This document shows, one piece after another, positions 11,411-23,499 of a DNA stretch of 64,000 nt (position 1 is the first letter of the stretch; each line of letters opens with the position of its first letter). The stretch is from Ichthyophis bannanicus (Eukaryota > Chordata > Amphibia > Gymnophiona > Ichthyophiidae), in NCBI GenBank assembly GCA_033557465.1, contig CM066033.1:233556109-233620108 (forward strand), in the 5' to 3' direction. The position numbers and the translations under genes are program-made. Under the pieces are notes generated by a model, which was given only the letters and a program-made list of their open reading frames with translations, was not told the origin of the DNA and did not search any database.

Positions 11411-14373
11411 TTAATAATGGTTTATGGACCTTTCCTCCAGGAACTTGTCCAAACCTTTTTTAAACCCAGCTACACTAACAGCCTTTACTACATCCTCCGG
11501 TAACAAATTCCAGAGTTTGATTACACGTTGAGTGAAAAAATATTTTCTTTTATTAGTCTTAAATAGTTTACCCTGTAGCTTCATTGCATGTCCCCTAGTC
11601 TTTCTATATTCTGATAAGGTAAACAATCGATCTACGTTTACCCGTTCCACTCCGTTCATTAATTTATAGACTTCTATCATATCTCCCCTCAGCCGTCTCT
11701 TTTCCAGGTTAAAGAGCCCCAACCTTTTTAGCCTTTCTTCATAGGAGTAGCCTTCCATCCCCTTTACCATTTTGGTGGCTCTTCTCTGAACCTTTTCTAA
11801 AATTGCTATATCCTTTTTAAGATATGGCGACCAGAATTGCACACAATATTCAAGGTGCGGTCTCACCATGGAACGATATAGAGGCATTATAATATCTTTT
11901 GTTTTATTTTCCATTCCTTTCCTTATCATACCTAGCATTCTATTTGCTCTCTTGGCCGCCGCTGCACACTGGGCCGAGGGTTTTAACATGGTATCCACAA
12001 GGACGCCTAAATCTTTTTCTTGGGTGGTGGTTCCTAATGTGGAACCTTGCATCGTGTAACCATAGTTTGGGTTGTTCTTCCCTAGGTGCATAACCTTGCA
12101 CTTCTCCACATTAAATTTCATCTGCCATTTTGATGCCCAGTCTTCCAATTTATCAACATCCTCTTGCAATTTTCCACAATCCTCCTGGGTTTTAACAACT
12201 TTAAATAGTTTTGTGTCATCAGCAAATTTGATAACCTCACTCGTTATTCCACTTTCCAGGTCATTTATGAATATGTCAAAAAGCAACGGACCCAGCACAG
12301 ATCCCTGGGGTACACCACTATTCACCTTTCTCCATTGGGAAAATTGGCCATTTAGTCCTACCCTCTGCTTTCTATCTTTTAACCAGTTCCTGATCCACAG
12401 TAGTACACTGCCTCCTATCCCATGACTCTTTAGTTTTGCCAAAAGTCTCTCATGAGGGACCTTGTCAAAGGCTTTCTGAAAGTCCAGATACACAATATCA
12501 ACCGACTCACCTTTGTCCACCTGTTTATTCACTCCTTCAAAAAAACATAACAGATTAGTAAGACAAGATCTTCCTTGTCTAAAGCCATGTTGGCTGTCTC
12601 CCATTAGGTCATGACTATCTATATGCTGAGTAATTTTATTCTTTATGATGGTTTCTACCATTTTTCCCGGTACTGATGTCAGGCTCACCGGTCTGTAGTT
12701 TCCCGGATCACCCCTCGAACCCTTTTTAAAATTGGTGTTACATTGGCGATCCTCCAATCCTCAGGTATTAGAGATGATTTTAATGATAGTTCACAGATTA
12801 CTGATAGCAGGTCTGCAATCTCAAATTTCAGTTCTTTCAACACCCTTGGATGTATACCATCCGGCCCAGGTGATTTGCTACTCTTCAGTTTATCTAATAG
12901 TTGTAGGACATCTTCCCGATGTATCGATATTTCCTTCAATTCTTCCACACCTTTAAATACCACTTCAGTCGTGGGTAACATCCCTACATCTTCCTCAGTA
13001 AAGACCGAAGCAAAGAATTCATTCAGTCTCTCCGCTATCGCCTTGTCGCCTCTTAGTGCTCCTTTAACCCCTTTATCATCTAATGGACCAACTGACTCTC
13101 TCACGGGTTTTTTGCTACGAATGTACTTGAAAAGGTCTTTATTTCGCGTTTTTGCTTCCGCAGCAAGCTTCTTCTCAAATTCTCTCTTTGCCTGCCTTAT
13201 CAATGCCTTGCATTTGACTTGCCAGTGCTTGTGCTGTTTCCAGGTTTCATCATTTGGCTCTTTTTTCCATTTCTTGAAAGATGCTTTTTTGGCAACAACA
13301 GCCTCTCTGACCTCAGCTTTAAACCATGCTGGCAATTTTTTGGACTTCCTTCCACTTTTCTTAAAGCGTGGAATACAGCTGGTCTGGGCTTCCAAGATAG
13401 TATTTTTCAACAACACCCAAGCTTGATGTACGTCTTTAACCTTTGCAACTGCTCCTTTTAGTTTTTTCTTAACTGTTTTCCTCATTCTATCATAGTCTCC
13501 CTTTCGAAAGTTAAAGGGTAGTACTGTGGATTTCCTTACTATCCCTCCTCCACTAATTAAATCAAAGGCGATCATGCTATGATCACTATTGCCAAGTGGC
13601 CCCAACACCCTTATCTCTTGCACTACATCTGGTGTTCCACTAAGGACTAGGTCTAATATTGCTTCCCCTCTGGTCGGTTCATGAACCAGCTGCTCCAAGA
13701 AGCAGTCATTTATTTCATCTAGGAACTTTATCTCCCTAGCATGTCCTGTTGTGACACTGACCCAGTCGATGCCGGGGTAATTGAAATCACCCATTATTAT
13801 TACTGCACTGTAACTTTTGCTAGCTTCCTTGATTTCTTTGAGCATTTCATCATCCATTTGTTCATTCTGGCCAGGCGGACGATAGTACACCCCCACTGCC
13901 ATCGCCTTCCCCTTTTTACATGGAATTTCAATCCATAGAGATTCTACAGCAAATTTTGTTTCTTGCAAAACTTTAATCCTTTCTGACTCAATGCCCTCTC
14001 TAACATAGAGCGCAACCCCTCCACCAATTTGATCAGCTCTATCATTTCGATATAGTTTGTACCCAGGTATCACAGTGTCCCACTGGTTGTCCTCCTTCCA
14101 CCATGTCTCTGATATTCCAATCATATCTAACCTCTCGTTTAGTGCTATATATTCTAACTCTCCCATCTTGTTTTGTAGACTTCTAGCATTTGCATACAAG
14201 CATTTTAGAGACTGTATTTTATTCATATTAATTTGGCTATTGGTAGACATGGGTAATTTGGGATCTTTAAGTTCTGTCTGCTCCATACTCGAGGGCATTT
14301 GGGCTACTTTACTCTTTTTTGGAACCTCTCTGCTTTTTGTAGTATCCTTCAAGGATACATTCTTCCGAACCAT
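11411..14373 (-). pseudogene. CR1 ORF2, split by a one-base frameshift
   Basis: The first frame (14373-12685, 562 codons) has an N-terminal linker, the APE-type endonuclease (LYANARSLQNKM near residue 60, ISETWW near 92, MGDFNYPGIDW near 200, GNSDHSM near 272) and the start of the RT (SPGPDGIHPRVLKEL). The second frame (12757-11411, 448 codons) continues with [50 protein letters not shown] (FADD at residues 178-181 of this part) and the C-terminal domain ending [10 protein letters not shown]. The break is in an A-run near 12728 that is one base shorter than in the copy at 6270. No internal stop is otherwise present, so the inactivation looks recent. Confidence 0.92.
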
Positions 14374-14408
14374 GCGCTCTTGGACGACTGTCGGCTTTCC
14401 CCTATTAT

Positions 14409-15233
14409 CTAGTTTAAAAGCTGCTCTATCTCCTTTTTAAAGGTTAATGCCAGCAGCCTGGTTCCATCCCGGTTAAGGTGAAGCCCATCCCTTCGGAAGA
14501 GCCCCTCCTTTCCCCAGAATGTTCCCCAGTTCCTAACAAATCCGAACCCCTCATCTCTGCACCATTGTCTCATCCACGAATTGAGACTCCGGAGCTCTGC
14601 CTGCCTATTGGGTCCTGCGCGTGGAACGGGAAGCATTTCGGAGAACGCTACCCTGGAAGTTCTGGATTTCAACTTCCTACCTAAAAGCCTAAATTTAGCT
14701 TCCAGAACCTCCCTACCACATTTTCCTATGTCATTGGTACCAACATGTACCAAGACAGCAGACTCCTCCCCAGCACTATCTAAGACCTTATCTAGGTGGC
14801 GTGTGAGGTCCGCTACCTTCGCACCAGGCAGGCATGTTACCAGGCGATCCTCACGTCCACCAGCCACCCAGCTATCTATATGCCTAATGATCGAATCACC
14901 AACTATAACTGCTGTCCTAACCCTTCCCGCATGGGCACTTGGCCCTGGAGAAACCTCCTCGGTGCGAGAGGGGTTTACATCACCTGGAGGACAGGTCCTA
15001 GTTACAGGATCACTTCCTGCCACACCAGGGTGATGCTCTCCTGTCACGTGACCTCTCTCCTCCATGGCAACAGGGATGCTGCCAGACTGGAGGTGGGACT
15101 TCAGGACTATATCCCTGTAGGTCTCGTCTATGTACCTCTCTGTCTGTCTTATGTTTTCCAAGTCTGCTACTCTAGCCTCTAGAGAACGGACTTGTTCCCT
15201 GAGAGCAGAGAGCTCCTTGCACCTAGTGCACAC
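14409..15233 (-). CDS. CR1 ORF1 protein with SGNH/GDSL esterase domain
   Basis: A 274-codon frame upstream of ORF2. Residues 1-30 form a short coiled coil after a CTRC pair (MCTRCKELSALREQVRSLEA). Residues about 105-270 match the esterase domain of CR1 ORF1 proteins: VIVGDSIIRHID holds the nucleophile serine block, LVHVGTNDIG the Asn block, and DGLHLNRDG the catalytic Asp/His block. In CR1 this protein is thought to bind nucleic acid and possibly membranes; the exact role of the esterase is unsettled. All catalytic blocks are visible. It ends 36 bp before the ORF2 start at 14373. The start at 15233 is the first ATG; a longer N-terminus is possible. Confidence 0.85.
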   Translation of the reverse strand: MCTRCKELSALREQVRSLEARVADLENIRQTERYIDETYRDIVLKSHLQSGSIPVAMEERGHVTGEHHPGVAGSDPVTRTCPPGDVNPSRTEEVSPGPSAHAGRVRTAVIVGDSIIRHIDSWVAGGREDRLVTCLPGAKVADLTRHLDKVLDSAGEESAVLVHVGTNDIGKCGREVLEAKFRLLGRKLKSRTSRVAFSEMLPVPRAGPNRQAELRSLNSWMRQWCRDEGFGFVRNWGTFWGKEGLFRRDGLHLNRDGTRLLALTFKKEIEQLLN

Positions 15234-15255
15234 GTAAGACCTCTCACCAAGCTAT

Positions 15256-16019
15256 CCTGACAAAACTTCCAACTGCTGCTTGAAAAGTAGACAATTTGGC
15301 TTCTACTTTCCCAATTCATTTACTTATATTTAAAGTCCAACTTCGCGCTCTTCTAATTTGGTCACCACTTGTAGTGAAAGAACTTGAGCTGCTGCCTCAA
15401 TCCTCTGTAACATTCCCCAGATGCCATCTAGTCCAATCTTCTTACCAGTTGGCACCCTCACACAAACTGGGGTCAAATCTGTCAGGAGCTCGGGGAGAGG
15501 AGCAGAGGTCCTCCAGGAAATATCCACAGCTGGAACCACCTGGCCTGAACCAGCACTTGGGGTACAGGGGTCAGCTGCCACTTCTTCTTCAGCTGCACCC
15601 TGAAGCTCCTGGTGTAATGTTTCCCCAGCTTGAACAGCAGAGTCAGCTGCCTCACCCAACCGCGGGAAAGCAGGAACACTAGGAGAGTCCTCTGAATTTT
15701 GAACTGGCTGTGCTGAGGGGGGGAGGGGAATGGGGTTGGGTCACCCAAGCTAAGAGACACACTCAGCTCCTTCAGAGGATGCCCCAACTCCAGGCAGGTG
15801 GCCAGCAAGGCAGACACGGTAGAAATCAGATGCCAATCGATACAGCCACTAACAATAGGCTGCTTCTGCTGTTTTTGTTGCTTTAGCTGTTTTGCCCCAT
15901 CCCTCGTCTTCCTCTTGGGAGCAATGGAGGTAAGCACATAAATCTGCTAAAGAAACCAGTTTCAGGAAGAGAGATCATCTCGCCACACATCTAATTATGG
16001 TGCCATCTTGGATTCCCCC
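15256..16019 (-). pseudogene. L1 5' end and ORF1 N-terminus remnant
   Basis: The minus strand begins GGGGGGAATCCAAGATGGC, the G-rich 'AAGATGGC' start typical of vertebrate L1 5' UTRs. An ATG at 15937 opens a lysine/glutamine-rich ORF1-like N-terminus; a second frame (15659-15330) reads LDGIWGMLQRIEAAAQVLS, a coiled-coil segment before the L1 ORF1 RNA-binding region. Frame changes are present. It is interrupted at 15255 by CR1 and may continue at 10996-11231. Confidence 0.6.
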
Positions 16020-17700
16020 CAATTTGGTTTGTTCTTCCCTAAGTGCATAACTTTACACTTGTCCATATTAAATTTCATCTTCCATTTGGATGCCCAGTCT
16101 CTCAATTTTTCAAGGTCCTCTTACAATTTTTCACAATCCTCTTGTGATTAGCAACTTTGAATAATTTTGTGTCATCTGCAAATATGGTCACCTCACTCAT
16201 TGTTCCCATTTCTAGGTCACTTATAAATATGTTAAAAAGCAGTGGGCCCAGCGCAGATCCTGGGGTACTCCACTATTCATCTTTCTCCATTGAGAAAATT
16301 GGCCATTTAGCCCTACTCTCTTTTTTCGATCTTTTAACCAGTTCTCGATCAACAATACTATACTGCCTCCTATCCCATGACTTGTTAATTTCCTCAAGAG
16401 TCTGTCATGAGAGATCTTGTTAAAGGCTTTCTGAAAATCCAGATACACTATGAGGCCAATTTGAATGGGGCCCATCCGGATAACCAAAAACTGGATGTGC
16501 CAGATTGGCACCTGATTCTGAACCCATGGGAGCTAGATGTTCCTGAAGGATCAGAATCGGGTGCAGAGAGCCTGGACAGGCAGGACATGCCCCGATTCTG
16601 AACACGTTCCCCATGCAACCCTCCCAATGCTTCTACATGGTGAATGGTGCATTGGTATCCTGTCGCCATAGCACTGGGGTGCCATACAGAAGCCCCGATC
16701 CTCTGCAGATATTTTAAAAGATGATTTCCCCACCGCCCGACCCCCAAATGGGCCTGCCAAGGCCAGGATAGGGCTGCAGGGAACCCTCTGCTGCTCCTTA
16801 CCTGCTGTGCGGGGTCTGATGGGTCCAATCGCCCTGACTGGGGGGACTTATACCTCCTCTGAGGTAGAATAAGTTTCCTAGCCACATCTGCTTCGTCAGA
16901 CATATAGGGCCATGACCGCAATCAGCCCTGTACGTCCAGGTTAGGGTCCCGCCTCTGCCCTTTCTATGCTCCTCCTTTAGCCCTGCTCCTCCCGCCCCTG
17001 TCCAGGCTTCCCTGCACAACGCGGCTGTACATGTGGGGAGCCTGGAGGTCAGAATCTGCTCCCTGCGAATACCAAAGGTTGGATGTCAAGGTTGGACATG
17101 CATCCCCACTATATCAACTGGATCACCATTATATATCTGCTTATTTACACCTTCAAAAAATAGCAGATTAGTGAGACAATACTTTTCTTAGTGAAATCCA
17201 TGTTGGCATTGTCTCATTAAACAATGACCATCTATATGTCGAGAAAGTTTATTCTTTATAATGGTTTTTACTATTTTGCTCAGCACCGATGTCAGGCTCA
17301 TTAGTCTGCAGTTTCCTGAATCACCCCTGTAACCAATTTTAAAAATTGGTATTATGTTGGCCACTATCTCATTTTTTAGTTCTTTTAGCACACTGGAATA
17401 TATACCATCTAGTCCAGGTGATTTGCTATTCTTTATCAAATTTCCATATTACATCTTCCATTTTTTTTTCAATTTGTGGCCTGGGTAACTTCACTACATC
17501 TTCTTCAGTAAAGACCAATTCAAAGAATTAATTCAGTCTCTCGCTATGGCTTTGTCCTCCCTTAGTACCCTTTTTACCCCTCTATCTTCTATTGATCCAG
17601 TGACTCTTTCATAGTTCTTTTGCTACCAATGTACTTTAACATGTTTTAATTATGAATTTTTGCTTCCATTGCAGGTATTAACATCTTTGACCACTACTAG
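16020..17700 (-). pseudogene. CR1 LINE RT fragment, older copy, interrupted
   Basis: Minus-strand CR1 RT sequence with many indels: SKSPGLDGIYSSVLKEL and IIKNKLSRHIDGHC right of the interruption, [18 protein letters not shown] and [11 protein letters not shown] left of it. It is more diverged than the copies at 4791 and 11232. A 655-bp block (16452-17106) splits it within the codons for the YLDF motif. Its 3' end is missing where L1 sequence begins at 16019. Confidence 0.85.
16452..17106. mobile_element. 655-bp GC-rich insertion with 6-bp target duplication
   Basis: Flanked by CACTAT at 16446-16451 and 17107-17112; removing the block and one CACTAT restores continuous CR1 sequence. No terminal inverted repeats, coding frame or A-rich tail are visible. 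The open frames inside overlap in several phases and look incidental. Element class is unknown. Confidence 0.6.
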
Positions 17701-17851
17701 GAAAGGTGTTGAGCCATAAAAAGATGTCCCTTAAGGACATTTGGAAAGTGATGGTAAGAATGGAAAAGACTCTTGTTGAATCAGTTTCTCAGATACCAAG
17801 TTAAGGAACATGATGAAAGGTTGAGCCACTTGAAGCATCGAGTGAGGGTAC

Positions 17852-18290
17852 TTAATTTATTTATTTATTTATTGCTTTTATATACCGCGCTATTTAAAAT
17901 CAGTGTGGTTTACATATAACAGATTTGTACATAGCAGTCACCTGTTGTGTACTTATAGTAAAACAGGGAGGTACAACTTGGATATCAACTGGGGAAACTA
18001 TCAACAACTATATACATTTATACATTTATCTGCAATATTAACTTGAGGTAATTGTGGCTTTCTAATTTGTGGCCAGGTTTTTGGTGGGCGTTGCTGAGAT
18101 ACCGGGTTGGGAGTAGTGTAAGAGAAAGAGGTGGTGTTTTAGTGCTTTTCTGAACTGGGCTAGGTCTGTGATTGGGAACTCAGAAGGCCTCCTTAGATTG
18201 GGAACTCAGAAGGCCTCCTTAGAAACTGGCTGTGATTGGGAACTCAGAAGACCTCCTTAGAAACCGTGCAGAGTTCTCATATTAAAGATA
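17852..18290 (-). repeat. LINE 3' tail inserted in L1 remnant
   Basis: Starts with (TTTA)n and TTTATATACCGCGCTATTT, the reverse complement of an L2-like tail. The hairpin arms at 17885-17891 and 17902-17908 no longer pair well in minus-strand RNA. The right part holds the 26-bp tandem duplication described separately. Confidence 0.65.
18171..18260. repeat. 26-bp tandem duplication plus third copy
   Basis: ATTGGGAACTCAGAAGGCCT and the following CCTTAG occur twice back to back (18171-18196, 18197-18222) without change, and a third time at 18235-18260 with one substitution after a 12-bp spacer. Confidence 0.9.
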
Positions 18291-18849
18291 GCTTAACTAT
18301 ACATAACAAGATGTAGGTATTGGAAAACTTCCTTAGGAATGAGAAATTTAGACTGCTTGATTTTCCCAAGACCAAATTTCTTTTGTCCCAAGAACTTTGG
18401 AAGAAATAGTTGAAGGGATTTCAGAAAATAATTGTTGTTTCAGAATGTACTATCATTCTCCAGGGAAACATGTGAATGAAGCTGCGATAGGTAGGATGTA
18501 TTGTATCAGTGGACAGCTTGAATATCTGTTCCTTTCTAGAGACATCACAGCAGAATATGACCAATAGAGCTATTCCAAATTTGACAAAGTTTTATGTTCA
18601 GCAATTACTTTAATTTTAAAGATGTTGCTTTTTGGGGCCAGAGGCTTTACTTATTCCCAGATGTATCCAGATCCACACAGCTTAGGAGAAAATCCTTTCT
18701 TCAACTTAAAAGATCATATGGTAAAAGGAGGGGAGGTGTCATTATTTCTTAAATTCCCCAGTTAGTCTTTAGTTGACTACAATGCGAACAGGTTGACTTT
18801 GCTTGAACCTAGCAATTGGAATTATTTCTGTGTGATAAAAAAGTGATTA

Positions 18850-21739
18850 TGCATTTTGCTTACAACTTGATGAGCGTGGGAGGTTAGATGACTTGGAAGA
18901 AGTCTGTAATGACTAGGATGGCTTTGCATCTTCCTATTTCTTTTTTATTATGAAATTCATCTTCCCATGTATGATGTGGACTTGTATGGGCATATATTTT
19001 AGTTTCTCCATATTTGTATATGACTTCAGATTATGGTTTACTACCTACTTTTCTTGATATTTGCACCTTGGAAAGTTTTGTGAGAATCTGGAAAATAAGG
19101 TGGCATGAGCAACAATACAGCAGGGCAGTAGCACTGAACCTAGAGAGCAGGCAGAGAGATGATAACATAAGCTGAAGGAGCCCTAGAAGCAGAGGGGGAC
19201 AAGGAAAGAGGTTTTCTCTCTTTTTCCGTTATTGTATGTGGGGCTATGGCAATCCACTGGAACCAAGAGAGCAGGCCAAGCAAGTGTCAGGGCCTGGAGC
19301 AAGCAGGCTGAAAGAACCCACTGGTCCAGACAACGGTGACTGGAGTGGCAACTGGCAAAGTCACAGCAAGACAATGAGAGTAAAGAATGTGGACATGCAT
19401 TGCTTTAATGGAGCTAAGCACTCAGTCATCTGCCAAATCACATAGAAATTGAGGAAAACCAAGCAAGTCCTTCAAAACCTCTGCTTTTATACTGTGAATG
19501 AGGTGGACTTTCAATATCTCCAACCAATGAAAATATCCATTCACTGGGCAAGCTGGTTGATGAGCAGGACAGGAAACACTGGGAAAACGTGGCCAGTCTG
19601 CAGACTTGTGTGCCAAGGAGTCCGTGGTCATAGCCTCAATGGGCTCAGCGGAGTATCATGTCACAGAAATTCATACAAGGGTCTTAATTGCAGCGGACTG
19701 ATACTGGTCTCTGCTGCTTATTGCTAGGTCCTCTGTCAACAAAGGTTGTTCTGTACTACCGTACCTATAGGGGACTGGTAGATGAAGGTGGGGAAGAAAT
19801 GGAAGCTTACAGGGCACTGCTTATGATTCCTGAACTGCTTGGCAGCATGCCTGCTCTTTTCTCTGCTGCATCTCTACTGCCCCTCTGCCTCTGGCACTCC
19901 CTTCCCCCACCTTATTCACCAGCTTATCTGTCAGTAAATCAGTGTGTTACAGTGCAGCATGTTATTTTCACCCATTGGTCGCACATGGTGGCTAGCATCC
20001 TCCTTAGTGAGAAGTTTCAACCCTTTTCACACTTCCACTTTGCAATGAGTCCACCAGCACCAACACCTCTGTAATTCCTTCTCGCTTCAGCATGCCCTCT
20101 AATTTCCACCTCCAGGATATTCACTATTGGCATTACAGCCCTGGTTTGGCCCTTTTTGAACTCAGTCCTTTCATGTTATCTTTGAAGGGTTTCATGACTT
20201 CTATGACCTGAGTCATATTTATCCAATCCCAACATGCCAATGGGCTTTTAATATCTGATGGAAGGCTACCCATTGCTTCACTACCCTCTCCAGCATTAAA
20301 CAGGTGGAATGCCTCCTGGTGCTAAGATTCAAATGAGCTAGTGAACTGATGTACATGCTGCTTCCTGTTTCAGACTCAGTTCATGCCCATCTTTCATACT
20401 TCGAGTGAAGTACCCTGCTATTCAGCACTTATAGATCAGTACCACCAGGACAGTCACCGCTTCCCTTCAGCCCAGGACTATGGAGTCTCTTACTACCAGT
20501 TGCAACAAGTCTGCAAAACATGGGATACCATAGGAGCCTCTTTCCTCCACTGCTTTAACCATGATCTTCCCACCATATGTTACAAAATAGCAGGAAGCAC
20601 AGAAGGGGGTCAAAGCAAGAATAGCACCACAGTGCTAAAGCTGAAGGCAACTCCGGTCCTTCAGTGCTGTTTTAGAAGCATTGCCGCAGCTGCATGTCCA
20701 TATAAGAGTTAGCAGCGGTGACAATCGGAGCAGAGGCTGGAACAGAGGGGGATGCGAGGGATGAGGTTTGCCTAAGGCACCTCATACCCTTGCACCAACC
20801 CTGCTAAGGTATTGACCAAGGTACACCTATCATTCATCATATGGCTGTGCAACTCAGAGCGCCTATACCTACAGCCTGCCCCTGCCTCATCTAGTTGCCA
20901 TGGAGGTGCTATCAGGGGGAGGTGAGCATGTGCAGCAATCTGGCTTTTCCATGTTGTTACTGATTAACCGTACGCTACTGCCTTGGAAAGAGATGTCTGC
21001 AGCTGAACACAGCATAGATTATGTAGGATGGGATCACCTGCTTACTAAAAGTTGTCCTGGAGGGCATTTGGTAATTGGGGAGCTAAGAGATGCTATAACC
21101 CCTTAAACTCCATGCCCTCAACATCCTACAGAGGGCAATCATTACCCGAAGCAACATGTCACCACTCTTGTTTACCCTGCGGCAGTGATGACACTACCCA
21201 TCTCCTTCATGGGAACTTGCTTATGTGGGCTTTGGGGCTTCTCATCTGCCAAGTCGTTAGGAAAAGGGCTCAGTTTGGGATACTGGGGGAAGAGGCTGGG
21301 AGCTCAGCTTGAGAAACTGATGTCCTCTTTTCAGTAGCTTTTCTGCCACTGAGACTTGCATGCAGGATGGAAACCTCGGCCTAGTATCGGCACCTTCCCT
21401 CAAACCTAGTTTGAAAGCAGAGAGTTTCTTCAAATGATGCCACATGCCACCATTTGAAAGATGGTCCATTTTTACTCTACTAATGGCCTGCTAATAGTAC
21501 ATTCATTCTGCATTGTGTAAATCCTCAAGCACTTTAAACACCTCCATATCTCTGATTTTACTTTATGGGGCTTCCTCTCTGCTTTAGGGGTTGCTGGTGC
21601 TGTTGGAGCTCAGACTGAGGGACGAGCAGAAGATGAGCCAAACGCATCCCTTACACTCCCCACTACCTGCTCTACCTACTCTTGCACCTAGCAGTATTGC
21701 TTCCTACCTCCTTACCCCTCAGTACATTGACAACCAGCT
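18850..21739. other. Unrecognised intergenic sequence
   Basis: About 2.9 kb in which I recognise no gene, RNA or named repeat. The frames of 60-128 codons (for example 19688-20074 and 20383-20712, both plus strand) have no family motif, no supporting splice signals and overlapping rivals. This is the longest stretch of the window not explained by mobile elements. Confidence 0.45.
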
Positions 21740-22130
21740 CACCCCATGGGTAAAACGAAACTGGATAGTCAGCAGAAGGACATGGATAGCAACTTCCGCT
21801 AAATATCCAGTTTCAGCAGTGACCACCACAAGCTATCTGCATAGCAGTGATATTCAGCCGCTATCCAAATAACCAACTGCATAAGGTTGAGCGTGTCATT
21901 TTGATGGCCTAACTTTGTGCAGTTTTTATTTGGTTGATGGACTGAAAATCACCGCTAATAGGGGAATGCCTGGGACCACCCTTTCCCCATCCATGGACTG
22001 TCCCAGCACTCTCCAAATACTGCCATAACAGTCAGAGGAAATATTCTGAGGTACTATCCGGATGGTACCTCTGAATATTCCTCTCACTGGGGATTACTGT
22101 ATCTGGATAGCAAGTACTGCTGCCCAGATA
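21740..22130. repeat. Diverged ATATTCAGC-family repeat
   Basis: Contains AAATATCCAGTTTCAGC, GTGATATTCAGCCGCTATCC and, near the right side, CTGAATATTCC and TATCTGGATAGC. These match the vocabulary of the repeat family at 10538 and 22352 but the ends are not defined. Confidence 0.45.
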
Positions 22131-22351
22131 AATCTTTTTGAATACGGACTCCGGATTTTTAAGACCCTCTCCATCTATGAAACTAAATATCTGATGACTC
22201 TCCTGGAAATCCCTCACATGAGGATGGTTTGTATTCCCGTTATATTTTATGCATGTACTATTGTGAACCACTTTGGTCAAATGAATTTTAGAATTAGCAA
22301 GTTTGATTGGGTGAATGGTAGAGAGATTGACATCCCACAGCAAGAGATTAC

Positions 22352-22675
22352 GGGCCCAATATTCAGCGGTGGCAGCTAGTGCAAGTACAGCGCATAGCTG
22401 TCGTTGCTGAAGACTTAACCCAGATATTCAATGCCGGGACCATATCCGGCCACCTGCATTGAATATCCGGGTTTGCTGCACAGCCACAGATGGCGCAAAA
22501 GCTAACCAGGCTGCGGCGATATTCAGGACAGCTTTTGCTGCGACTAGCTTTCACTGCTGAGGGATAACCAGGCAGAGGTTGATATCACCACTGACCAGTT
22601 ATCCCCGGGTACTGCCCCTGGAACACCCCCATGTTAGTGCTGCTGAATATCCCACTCTGAGGCAGTTACATGGTT
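22352..22675. mobile_element. Inverted-repeat element, second copy, right end lost
   Basis: Begins GGGCCCAATATTCAGCGGTG and follows the copy at 10538-10995 for about 320 bp, including CATATCCGGCCACCTGCATT and CAGTTATCCCCGGGTAC. The right terminal repeat is missing where L2 sequence starts at about 22676. Confidence 0.65.
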
Positions 22676-23225
22676 TCCGTACAGTGCGTCAAGCACTCAT
22701 TACCCCCCTCTTAGATTACAGAAATTTGCTATATCAAGGCCTCCCTCAACAGACTTTACACCCTCTCCAGATGGTTCAAAATACCGCTGCACGCATCATC
22801 ACTGGTACTGCAATAACAGATCATATCTCCCCGGTCTTACAGCAGTTGCACTGGCTTCCAGTGAATGTCAGATCTAAATTCAAAACACTCTTAATTATCT
22901 TTAGAATATATTATCATCTATCGGCAGATGCACTGCAGAGTGTTATAACAAGGGAGATTATTAATAGGCCAAGAAGAAACAACAATAATAATAACAATAG
23001 AATTGGCACGCCTGCTGGATATTGTAAGACCAAGCAAGCGACTTCAAGTAGAGCTCCTTCATTACTGGCGTCCAGACTTTGGAACTCTCTCCCAATGGAC
23101 CTATGGACTATGAATGATAGTAAAGATTTTCGTAAAGCCCTAAAAATTCTGCTTTTCTCAGAAACTTATGAGTTAGTAAACAATCAATAGTTTCTACCAT
23201 TTGGTCTACTATTACTTACATCAAC
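22676..23225 (+). pseudogene. L2 LINE C-terminal region, 5'-truncated
   Basis: Open for about 170 codons to TAG at 23188: LITPLLDYRNLLYQGLPQQT, LQMVQNTAARIITG, ISPVLQQLHWLPVNVRSKFK, then APSLLASRLWNSLPMDLW. These are the post-RT blocks of L2 LINEs. A run of AAC/AAT codons (near 22976-23002) makes a poly-Asn stretch. No RT catalytic domain remains, so this is a dead 5'-truncated copy. Confidence 0.85.
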
Positions 23226-23499
23226 TCGTCTTAGTTTTGTTTGTTTATTTATTTATGTATTTATTTATTAATTTATGCTTTTCTTCTATACCGCCTCTTC
23301 CAGAGATCAAAGCTGGTTTACAGATAACGAAAATTGAACAAGGCTTTACATGGAACAGCGTTTGTAACTATTTATATTCAACTTTTGTATGAACAATAAC
23401 AGCTTTTGTAACTAATTACAGTCAACTCTTACATGAACAGTAGCGTTAACAATGCCATTAACTATTTACATTGAACATTCGATATTGAACGTTGGACAT

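Larger units (their letters stand above)
11232..15255 (-). mobile_element. CR1 LINE, nearly full length
   Basis: About 4.0 kb on the minus strand with ORF1 (esterase type), ORF2 and a 3' tail of three AGAACATAAG-like repeats (11232-11257). It is the most complete CR1 copy in the window and is very similar to the copy at 4791-7598. It interrupts L1 ORF1 sequence. The 5' boundary, about 15255, is set only by where L1-like sequence resumes. Confidence 0.9.
17701..18790 (+). pseudogene. L1 ORF1 remnant, split by a LINE tail
   Basis: 17701-17850 reads MSLKDIWKVMVRMEKTLVE, a coiled-coil entry typical of L1 ORF1. After an inserted tail (17852-18290) the plus strand resumes with VLENFLRNEKFRLLDFPKTK, the RRM-like block of L1 ORF1, then FWGQRLYLFPDVSRSTQLRR and a C-terminal end near 18840. 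Frame changes show decay. The same blocks occur in other L1 ORF1 copies at 57690-58415. Confidence 0.7.
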
